Shown one piece after another: positions 54,590 to 64,000 of a DNA stretch of 64,000 bases; the first letter of the stretch is position 1, and each line of letters begins with the position of its first letter. Origin of the DNA: Phymorhynchus buccinoides (lineage: Eukaryota; Mollusca; Gastropoda; Neogastropoda; Raphitomidae); contig CM065680.1 of NCBI GenBank assembly GCA_017654935.2, forward strand, positions 36,129,461-36,193,460, written 5' to 3'. Under the pieces are notes generated by a model. That model was not told where the DNA came from and searched no databases. It was given only the letters and a program-made list of their open reading frames with translations. A program made the position numbers and the translations under genes.

Positions 54590-55082
54590 GTGAGAGCATA
54601 TCATTATATGTTACAGTAAATTTACAAAACCAGTACATTTGCAAATTTCCTAACATTTTCAGGAAATTTGCAAATTTCCTAAAAAAAATGTCTATGCATT
54701 ATAGGCCATTTTGGTGATTGAGCACCGCCGTTCTATTATCCAGGGCCGGACCAAGTGATTCGTAAGGGGGGGGGGGGGGGGGGTCCGCCGGGTGTCAAAG
54801 GGAGCTGCATAGGTTCCCGGGGTTAGGAGGCAGTGCCTTTACGGTGGTCCATGGGGAACCCCCCCCCCATCCGCCCCCCCCAACCAACCACCACCACCCC
54901 GACTCCCCTCCCCGACTCCTCCCCCCCCCCTCCCGAAAGGTTTTGCCATTTAGTGATTATCAAGGCAAAGTTGAATCATTGTCTTAATTTTCATGCTTGC
55001 ATAAGGTACATGCTTGGGTCAGAGGGGTGGGTGGGGTAGGGAGGGGGGTGTCCAGAAACCAGGACCCCCCACTATATCCGGC

Positions 55083-56810
55083 TGTGACGTAAGTGTCCCG
55101 CACGACCCCTCTTTCTTTATTCTACTACACCCCCCCCCCCCCCCCTCTCCTTTTCATTTCTCTGTCCGGCCGCCACGTTAATTGCCATCCACCATCAAAG
55201 AGAACGCCGATTAAGGGAGTTGTCCCTTTGATCTACCCTCCCCGGTCGGCATGTAACCCCTACAGAGGTTATCTCCCTTCACCCCCCCCCCCCCTCTTAT
55301 CTACCCTCCTCACCATGAGAAAGTGACAACCACGGTCAATTCCCTTTGAAGACGGTTTTGCCTTTCCTATCATGAGCAAGGTTAGGAATGTCCGGCATGT
55401 GATAATGCTGTAATCGGCGCGTGATTGTTCTGTACATTTTGAACATCATCTTGTGATGTGTCGACTGCTATAAACCAATGACAGGCTTTCATTGTTTGAA
55501 AGTGAAGGCTATAATTGGAGTGGTGAGAAAAAGTTGTCACACAAGACGCTGAAACGTAGCTAGAGCAACACTCCCAGCCTGTCATAATAAGCCCACTAGT
55601 AAGTATTATTGATGGCAGGTGATTGAGATCGGGTTTGTTTGACCCTAGTTTTGATCTAGATCCTATGTTAAATGATGAATAAGGAGTAGATAGATATGTT
55701 ATAGAAAAGAAGTGGTAAACATTCTATTCTATTTATGTGCACTGATTATTTGTGTGTGTGTGTTTTTGACTTGAACACTTTTGGTACCAGAACCGGAGTT
55801 TATGCCTACTAACCCATTTGTCTATTTTTAGTAGGAAACCTATGGGCCGCAATCTTGCACTTTATGATACCATTCCTTTCCAGGTGTTGGATGGAGAGTG
55901 ATGTTGGTCTTGATCACCTTTTATGTTTTACTGATCTCAGTTTGTTAACTGAAATTCAGTTTATTTATTAACTAGTGCTATTGTACAAGGGAAGCCTTCT
56001 AGCCGGTTGGGATTCACTAATGCCCTGCCGACTGAAGCCCCTTGTCTCTAAGCCATAGAGATCTACATCCACCTTCTCCTGTGATTATCAGCAGGGCATC
56101 GTGGGCCAGGACGATTATCCCTGACTCACAAGCACCAAGACGGGACCGCCGCCAAGACGCCCCGCACCCAGAATCCGCGAGGAGACCACGCCTGAACCGT
56201 GCCATCCCGCGAAGCCGTAACCGGAACGACTGGGAGCTACTCTCACCTGATGAGCAAGCCCAGCCAACCCAGCACTCGCCGATCACTACGGAGGAACCTG
56301 ACAACAGCTAAGTCCCCCGGACTGCGCCAATCATTTGAACTTTCCTACGGACACTGAAGATAATTAGTAACCCTTCCTGCATGGGGCTAACCTTCTAGAA
56401 AGACAAAAGTCTTGTAAATCCTTTCGGATTCCATTGGTTTTTTCATTCACATTTTGTTTTGGCGCCATTGAGCTGCTTTATTATTATTGTTGCATAATCT
56501 TATGCAGATTTTGGGAGTAAATAAAATACAAGTGTCAAATAATCCTGAACCCTTTGGTCAGACTGATGAGAGTGGGAGTCTTGTAATTTCATGTAAAACC
56601 CTACTTCTCTCTGTCTGCCATTTAGAGCAATTCAACCACTTGTATTTCTTACAACCATACGAGCCAGAACCCGGGCACAAATATAAATTTATTAGATGAA
56701 AAGGGGCCGGGAAAGTTGCTCATCTCCCATACCCTAGAGAAGTGGGCTAAAGGCAAATTTTCTAAAGTCTTCCCTAGGGACTTAGCCTTTTAACCCATTA
56801 CCTCGTCACA
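55083..56810 (+). repeat. 5' LTR, second copy
   Basis: 1728 bp, TGTGACG...CGTCACA. Some substitutions and a small rearranged stretch near 56105-56130 compared with the other LTRs. Confidence 0.9.
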
Positions 56811-57082
56811 TCAAATTGGGGGCTCGCGTCCGGGATCTTTTTTTTCATAAAGTCTAACAAATTTCAATTCAAACTTTATTTACTGTTCAAAACTTATCTT
56901 GTGTCCACTGGGAAAGTTATTGTGATTTGGTTCACTGTGTTTTGATTTGATTTGTTTGAATGCTATTTATGACTTTATTTTGATGTGCATGCTATTTCTG
57001 TTTATGCTGAAATAGTTAAGTGTTGTTTGATACATTCAACTCAGCAGCTTTGTTTTTATTTTGAATAGTTGTATTTACAACC

Positions 57083-59391
57083 ATGGCTGAGATTGTTAAA
57101 CTTAGGAGGGAACTTAAAGAATGGGGAGAGTCTCTAGGAATGTCAGGCCAAGAGTTAGCAAATTTTGTCATATCTGAATATGACAAAGAGAAAACTCGCG
57201 AGGAGGCCGAGAAAGACAAACAGAGAGCTCATGAGGCTCATGAGGCTGACAAAACTCGGGAGGCTCAAGAAGCTGAGAAAGACTCAAACAGAGAGCTCAT
57301 GAGGCTCAAGAGGCTGATAAAGCTCGGGAGGAAGCTGAGAAAGACAAACAAAGAGCTCATGAGGCGCAAGAGGCTGATAAAGCTCGCGACACTCAGGAGC
57401 AAGAGAAAATCCGTACCCATGAGTTAAGGCAGAGGCAACTAGTGCAGGATGCCAAAAATAAAGAACTCGAACTTGAGGCCACTGAGCGAGAAAAGGCGCG
57501 AGACCATGAGCTAGCTATGAAGCAGCTTGAAAACTCAGCAGACTCCGAGACTGCTGCGCCTCAAAATTTTCACCCTCCCATTCATACCTCAGCCATGACC
57601 TTCACATTGGAGGCATTCAATGAGGCAACAGAGTCTATCGATGCATTCCTCGATAGATTTGAAAGACTGGCCCAGGAATTTGAGCTTGCTCCGGAAAAGT
57701 TCAACCTCAAGCTTGCCCAAAGTCTCAGGGGTGTGGCTTATGAGGTATACAGTAAACTTCCGTCAAGCCAAATTACCGACTACCCAGCTTTGAAAGAAGC
57801 CCTGCTCAACAGATACCAGTTGACAGCGGACGCCTACCGGAAAAAGTTCCGGTCAACCAGAAAAGGTAGGGGAGAGTCCTATGCTCAATTTTCAGATAGA
57901 CTGGGGAACTATCTGACAAAATGGGTGTCCCTTTCTGCCAAATCAGAGTCCTATGAGGATCTCCGGGAACTGATGGTTGGCGAGCAACTGCGCGAAACCA
58001 TGTCCCCAGAGTTACGCACCTTTACTGCCGAACAAGGTGCCACAACTCTGGCTGACCTCATCCAGCTAAGTGACCGATACACTCTAGCCCATGATGAACC
58101 TAGCGCCCCTAAAAGGCCAAAACTACAGCAAGTAGTTGGGTCCACTGCTTCACAGCAGAGCAGGGGTAACCCCAACTCCAACAGTGGGTCAAACAGTTCT
58201 ACCCATGAACGACAACCACTGGGACAACCCTTATTCTGCTCATACTGCAAGTCGAACACCCACAATCGGGATGACTGCAGGAAACTTGCTTACAAGCGGC
58301 AAAATGTTGCAACTATGCAAGTCGTCTCGACTTCGCAGAATTGCACAAACCCCTCCCCAATCCAGTGTCCAGGCACACCGTCAGTCGTCGGACAGGCGAC
58401 TGTCAACAACATCCCTGTTCAGTGTCTCTATGACACTGGACTGTCATGCGACGCCATTGTCTGCGGATCCTTAGTCCCCGCGTCAGCATACACGGGAGAC
58501 TTCATCTCTCTGCAGGGCCCTGATGCTGCAATCCCCCCTTCCACTTTGCCAGTCGCCATAATCAATGTCGACACCAGATATGTTAAGGGACCCATCAAGG
58601 CAGTGCTCATGGACAGTCCTGTCTATGACCTCATACTTGGATCACAGTATGTGTTTTTAGGGCACCCCTCTCAACCTGCCATAGTTTCAGCAGCATTCCC
58701 TTCTCCCCAATCCACAAACCAACTCCCTCCCTCCTTCCCAAAGAGCAAAACTCCCTCAGCGGGGAAGAAACCTCTCAACGCGGCAAACCAAATTGCCGCG
58801 CGAGCCAATCCAGATTGTCCCAAGTCCCCAAGTCCGCCACAACTTGGAAAATCCTTCCCAAGGAATGTCCGCCTAACGACCCAAGACCACTCGCCACAGG
58901 TACCTCAGGTGAAAGGCAGCACTGGACCCGCAAACACCCACCGAAGGTACTATCGGGACAGGCCGCCACACATACAGCCGTCACCTACCCCTCCCTTTCA
59001 GCGAGTGGCAGTCGACTTGGTCGGGCCTCTACCTCAACGGAAGAAGAAATTCCGGTACATAGTCACCGTGGTCGACATATGTACCATGAGGTGCGATGCC
59101 GCCCCAATCTCCTCACTTGATGCTAGTCAGGTAGCCGCGGCACTCAAAGCCATTTTCGCCCGAATCGGCCTACCAAACCACATCATCAGCAATGATGAAT
59201 CCAGGCTAAAGGGGAAACTCAGGCAAGAGGTGTTTGCTATTCTGCAATCAACCTTGGGACAACTCAACACAGGATTGCCGCACCAACCTCAGTCGGAATC
59301 CATTCCACTGATCTCTAACCCACCTGCTCCTTTGAACTCTGTGTTGCGACCAGATGTTCCACCATTCCAGCCGACCCAGTCTCCCCACTAA
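57083..59391 (+). pseudogene. Gag-protease-integrase fragment, frameshifted
   Basis: Counterpart of 24041-26347. Two extra bases (TC, 57284-57285) in the Gag coiled-coil repeat shift the frame; the first part stops by 57427, and the remainder is open from about 57442 to 59391. Downstream zinc knuckle, DTG protease and integrase piece are intact in sequence, with a few substitutions (e.g. Phe to Tyr before VKGPIKAVLM). As written, no continuous Gag-Pro protein can be made. The lesion may be real or a consensus error. Confidence 0.85.
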
Positions 59392-59475
59392 TTTGTCCCT
59401 GTCGCCCAAGTCGAAAGTGGAGTCGGCGTTCCACAGGAAGATTCCGGTACCAGAATCTTTTCTTCGGGGGGCCTC

Positions 59476-61199
59476 TGTGACGTAAGTGTCCCGCGCGACC
59501 CCTCTTTCTTTATCTACACCCTCCCCCCCCCCCTCTCCTTTTCATTTCTCTGTCCGGCCGCCACGTTAATTGCCATCCACCATCAAAGAGAACCCCGATT
59601 AAGGGAGTTGTCCCTTTGATCTACCCTCCCCGGTCGGCATGTAACCCCTACAGAGGTTATCTCCCTTCACCCCCCCCCCCCCCTCTTATCTACCCTCCTC
59701 ACCATGAGAAAGTGACAACCACGGTCAATTCCCTTTGAAGACGGTTTTGCCTTTCCTATCATGAGCAAGGTTAGGAATGTCCGGCATGTGATAATGCTGT
59801 AATCGGCGCGTGATTGTTCTGTACATTTTGAACATCATCTTGTGATGTGTCGACTGCTATAAACCAATGACAGGCTTTCATTGTTTGAAAGTGAAGGCTA
59901 TAATTGGAGTGGTGAGAAAAAGTTGTCACACAAGACGCTGAAACGTAGCTAGAGCAACACTCCCAACCAGTCATAATAAGCCCACTAGTAAGTATTATTG
60001 ATGGCAGGTGATTGAGATCTGGTTTGTTTGACCCTAGTTTTGATCTAGATCCTATGTTCAATGATGAATAAGGAGTAGATAGATATGTTATAGAAAAGAA
60101 GTGGTAAACATTCTATTCTATTTATGTGCACTGATTATTTGTGTGTGTGTGTTTTTGACTTGAACACTTTTGGTACCAGAACCGGAGTTTATGCCTACTA
60201 ACCCTTTTGTCTATTTTTAGTAGGAAACCTATGGGCCGCAATCTTGCACTTTATGATACCATTCCTTTCCAGGTGTTGGATGGAGAGTGATGTTGGATTG
60301 ATCACCTTTTATGTTTTACTGATCTCAGTTTGTTAACTGAAATTCAGTTTATTGATTAACTAGTGCTATTGTACAAGGGAAGTCTTCTAGCCGGTTGGGA
60401 TTCACTAATGCCCTGCCGACTGAAGCCCCTTGTCTCTAAGCCATAGAGATCTACATCCCCCTTCTCCTGTGATTATCAGCAGGGCATCGTGGGCCGGACG
60501 ATTATCCCGGACTCCACCAAGCACCAAGACGGGACCGCCGCCAAGACGCCCCGCACCCAGAATCCGCGAGGAGACCACGCTTGAACCGTGCCATCCCGCG
60601 AAGCCGTAACCGGAACGACTGGGAGCTACTCTCACCTGATGAGCAAGCCCAGCCAACCCAGCACTCGCCGATCACCACGGAGGAACCTGACAACAGCTAA
60701 GTCCCCCGGACTGCGCCAATCATTTGAACTTTCCTACGGACACTGAAGATAATTAGTAACCCTTCCTGCTTGGGGCTAACCTTCTAGAAAGACAAAAGTC
60801 TTGTAAATCCTTTCGGATTCCATTGGTTTTTTCATTCACATTTTGTTTTGGCGCCATTGAGCTGCTTTATTATTATTGTTGCATAATCTCATGCAGATTT
60901 TGGGAGTAAATAAAATACAAGTGTCAAATAATCCTGAACCCTTTGGTCAGACTGATGAGAGTGGGAGTCTTGTAATTTCATGTAAAACCCTACTTCTCTC
61001 TGTCTGCCATTTAGAGCAATTCAACCACTTGTATTTCTTACAACCATACGAGCCAGAACCCGGGCACAAATATAAATTTATTAGATGAAAAGGGGCCGGG
61101 AAAGTTGCTCATCTCCCATACCCTAGAGAAGTGGGCTAAAGGCAAATTTTCTAAAGTCTTCCCTAGGGACTTAGCCTTTTAACCCATTACCTCGTCACA
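59476..61199 (+). repeat. 3' LTR, second copy
   Basis: 1724 bp, followed by the right CCGGC duplication. It retains TATAAA and AATAAA motifs. Confidence 0.9.
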
Positions 61200-61665
61200 C
61201 CGGCCCTGCTTTCCGTTAGGGATGTAGTTTGTAGTCGTATTATGGAATCATGTAGAACTTTGTGATGCTACAGTTAAAGGGGCACCCTGACGGATACGTT
61301 TTTGCAAGAAACACGTCGAGATTACCAGGAAAACACCTTTTATGGAGATCGCAACACTCACTTTGCCCTGGTTTCCTAGAAATCAAGCCGCAAAATTGGC
61401 GATTCCTCCTTGGCGGAGGTGATGGAAGTCAGATTATTTAAGTGAAAGAGAAGGCATTCCTTCTCTTTCCTAATGGCCGCCTGAGTTAGACCAAATCGTC
61501 TGCACGAAATTTCCACAATACAAGCCTTTTTATACAGTTTACTAAAAGGAGTTTCGCTCACAACAAAGGAAATAGCTCTTCTACTTTTTTATTACTGTAC
61601 TACAAAGAAGAAAAAGCTTCAACCACTCTCAGTGGCCTCCACTGAGCATTCTGAGCATTGGTCAG

Positions 61666-61998
61666 GTGTAGAGTGGCACAGAGGTAACGCGTTCGCCTCG
61701 TGCACGATGAACCCGAGTTCGAACCTGAATACCGGGGATTTTTTCTCTCATTCTGCACTAGGCCGCGGAGTCTTTCGGATGAGACGATAAACCGAGGTCA
61801 TGTATGCCCATGAGCGTAGCACACGTTAAGCTCAGTGGCAATGAAATTTGGTCAAAATCCCCGCCCCCCTTCTCCTTCCTTATCAGTCACACAAAAATCG
61901 CATGCAAAAACAAAAATGGGTGGCGCGCTTCTGGCTGCGACGCGCTCTCCAGGTGGGAACAACCCGAATTTTACAGAGATGCCTCTGTGACTATAAAA
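61666..61998 (+). mobile_element. tRNA-derived SINE, second copy
   Basis: Same position relative to exon d as in copy 1, with an intact GAGTTCGAACC B box. One or two single-base deletions in the tRNA-like head and near the 3' end. Confidence 0.85.
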
Positions 61999-62042
61999 GT
62001 ACCAAATACCAAAAATACTAATAATATACCGATTTGTTCCAG

Positions 62043-62189
62043 TACCTGGTGTTCCCCTTCGCCCTGGCCAACGAGGCAGTGGACCTGAGCCGGGTGTCAG
62101 ACACATGGCTGGGCAGCATAAAGGCCGAGCAGACTGGCCAGTACATGGACATCTGCTTCCTGCTGCTCATGGGAGGACTGCCCTGGCAA
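62043..62189 (+). CDS. SLC5A7: Choline transporter exon d, second copy
   Basis: Same 49 codons as 29008-29154, with TTCCAG acceptor and GTACGT donor. Confidence 0.9.
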
Positions 62190-63886
62190 GTACGTATTAC
62201 ACACATTCCATGGCTTTTTCTTCTTCTTTTTTGTTTTGTTTGGGGGTGGGTGGGGGGGGGGCGGTCAGTGGGGGGTTGCCTCGTGCCTCCATTCGGGGAG
62301 CTGGACGACCCCGACCCCTCCACGAGTATCTCCCCGTGGGGATACCGGGGCGTCTTTCGTAAAAAATACTTCCCCCACCTTATGGAAGTTCTGTGCTTGG
62401 ACCTTCATCTAATCTGCCACTCTCTTTGACTTTGCCTTTTTTTTCTTTGCTTTCTGTCATCTGCTATCTTTCTGACTTATTGGCCCCATTCTCCTGCCTT
62501 TTAAACAAAAATCTCCGGCAAGTAACTTTTCTCATTTGAGCTCCTCCGCAATCGGAATGTGTCGACTGTATGCAGCAAGGAGACCAGTAAAAACTGAAAA
62601 CGGACACATACACAGACGTACTTTCCCCATTACCGCCTTTTTGGCCTGGGAACGCAGAACGAAGAAGACAAATTGCTTTTGTTAGCTGGTTGACACAAGT
62701 CTAAGTTTAGGCCCATTAATAAAGTGAGAATATAATTGCTGAAAGGGCAATTATTGCTGTGAAGAGCAATTTGTTTTAAAATGATGGGGAAAAAAATTCA
62801 AATTTGCAGCCTTCAGCCCAGATGTTTGTTAAAGACCCACCAGATCACGTGTCAAAATCACGGGTTTCACGGGTTTCCCCTCTTATAGCTGGAAAGAAAT
62901 CTTGTTTTGACAAAGGTCTCACTACCATACAAATGGCCCCAAAGTCAAAGCGATACATCTTGTTAAAGAGCAGCCTCAATTTGAACATGGGGGCATTTCT
63001 ATATGGGTCACAGCTACCCAGAAAAGAAACAAGGGACTTAATCGTGGCGCGTCTGTGTATCTTTAAAGACAATGAGTCTCAAATTAGGAAGCATTGCCGT
63101 GTAGTGGCTTTCTGTGCCTCAGCTTCGGGGCTAGTTAGGAAGATTGCCCATACACCAAAGTCTGCCATCTTGAAGTTCATTTTGGCTAAGAGAGACTGGG
63201 GATACCTCAGACAAGCATGTCCATGACAATTTTGGACCCTGCTTTCGGGAATAGGAGTAATGCCCCTTGCTATCTGGGGATTATGGTTTGACACTGACCA
63301 ACACGCATTACACCGACTTGTTCTTAATATAAAGCTTTTAACCCCCTGCACACCAACTAGTCCTAGTTCAATTGCATAATCATTGTTGATTCAGCGCGTC
63401 AGTTTATCACACGCATTTGTATCAACATTATCTTTATCAATTACAAATTCGGGACTTTCCTGGTGTTGCAGTATCTCCAAGATCGTCCCACCATCTTTAT
63501 ATCTATAATGTCCAATATGTGCCTGTTCCAGGCCGGATGACGTTAATCGGATAAGAAAAAAAATTCTACACAATTTCCCCCCCAACAATGTTTGTAACAC
63601 GGATGTTGTTGAAAACGATGATGATGATGATGATGATGATGATGAGGAGGAGGAGGAGGAGGAGGAGGAGGAGGAGGGGGAGGAGGATAATGATGAGGAG
63701 GGGTAGGAACATGATAGTGATGCTGAGGGTGATTAATGATGACGACGGTGACAACATAAATGAGGACGATCATCGACTGCCCCCACAACGATGCCAGCAA
63801 AACCTAGCCCCAAACGGCTGACGCCGCTGCTAGTCACTGACCATCTACGATGCCAGCTGCCTGCCTGTCTGTCTGTCGGTGTGCAG
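62190..63886. repeat. Second copy of 29155-30844
   Basis: R1 minus copy (about 62310-62630), the repeat shared with 1588-1823 (62800-63225) and the GAT/GAG tract (63617-63680). Nothing new. Confidence 0.85.
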
Positions 63887-64000
63887 ACGTACTACCAGCG
63901 AGCCCTGGCCTGCAAGGATTACAAGGTGGCCCGCCTCAGCACCATCATGGCTGCCGTGGCCTCCGCCTTCCTCTCCATCCCTCCCGCCATCATCGGCGTG
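63887..64000 (+). CDS. SLC5A7: Choline transporter exon e, second copy (cut by window end)
   Basis: First 114 of 130 bases, identical to 30845-30958 (TYYQRALACKDYKVARLSTI onward). Whether exons f and g also recur lies beyond the window. Confidence 0.9.

Larger units (their letters stand above)
55083..61199 (+). mobile_element. RT-less LTR retrotransposon, second copy
   Basis: LTRs 55083-56810 and 59476-61199, CCGGC at 55078-55082 and 61200-61204. The same insertion site and duplication as in copy 1 prove that the insertion preceded the separation of the two copies. The 5' LTR lacks the 30-bp A-rich insert seen in copy 1. Confidence 0.92.
47706..64000 (+). repeat. Second copy of 14985-30958
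   Basis: Collinear with 14985-30958 from 'cactttacca(c)ctgtcctg' to the window end, including the LTR element at the same CCGGC target, the SINE and exons c, d and e. The coding stretches I compared are unchanged; microsatellites differ in length. It begins directly at the N gap in the middle of an intron, with no transposon or repeat boundary. This fits an allelic contig placed in tandem, or a recent duplication whose left junction is lost in the gap. Confidence 0.95.

Noticed and set aside
47706..64000. A second functional choline transporter paralogue in tandem
   Set aside because: Coding and intron sequence, including the same retrotransposon insertion, are near-identical and upstream exons are missing; allelic or very recent duplication is a better explanation.

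Overview
This is eukaryotic genomic DNA, most likely from a mollusc such as a gastropod. The host gene has large introns, microsatellites and minisatellites are dense, and the mobile elements (DIRS-type retroelement, LTR retrotransposon, LINE relics, tRNA-derived SINEs, many small inverted-repeat transposons) suit a lophotrochozoan genome. The taxon is inferred, not read. There is no sign of a prokaryotic genome, CRISPR array or operon.

The main host gene is a plus-strand SLC5 sodium/solute symporter that looks like the high-affinity choline transporter (SLC5A7/CHT1). Seven exons (12321-12428, 13918-14073, 21374-21522, 29008-29154, 30845-30974, 34577-34803, 41901-42449) join in phase from the [10 protein letters not shown] motif to the stop. 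The first roughly 60-70 residues are not in the window. The introns hold almost everything else.

Layout: 1-793 is repeats and a minisatellite. At 794-9116 a TA-flanked inverted-repeat element of about 8.3 kb splits that minisatellite; it carries a broken THAP-domain exon (minus) and a phase-consistent four-exon candidate gene of 140 codons (plus). The region 9117-12320 holds the 57-bp minisatellite, palindromic MITEs and a decayed LINE. From 12321 to 21522 lie transporter exons among MITEs and tandem repeats. At 22012-28156 is an LTR retrotransposon with 5-bp target duplications whose single reading frame joins Gag, protease and a partial integrase with no reverse transcriptase. From 28636 to 34803 come SINEs, three exons, an 8-bp-TSD foldback element and a 27-bp minisatellite. 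After exon 34577-34803, the last ~81 bp of the exon with its splice donor occurs twice more inside GGAA-type repeats. At 35564-41632 are a short DIRS-like element, a DIRS retroelement (minus) and a LINE 3' end. The terminal exon follows, then LINE relics and microsatellites.

A 500-base N gap (47206-47705) follows. From 47706 to the window end the sequence repeats 14985-30958 almost completely, including three exons, the LTR element at the same target site and the SINE. This is either an unpurged second haplotype joined by scaffolding or a recent segmental duplication. Its first ~2.7 kb is much more divergent than the rest, which fits poor consensus near a contig end.
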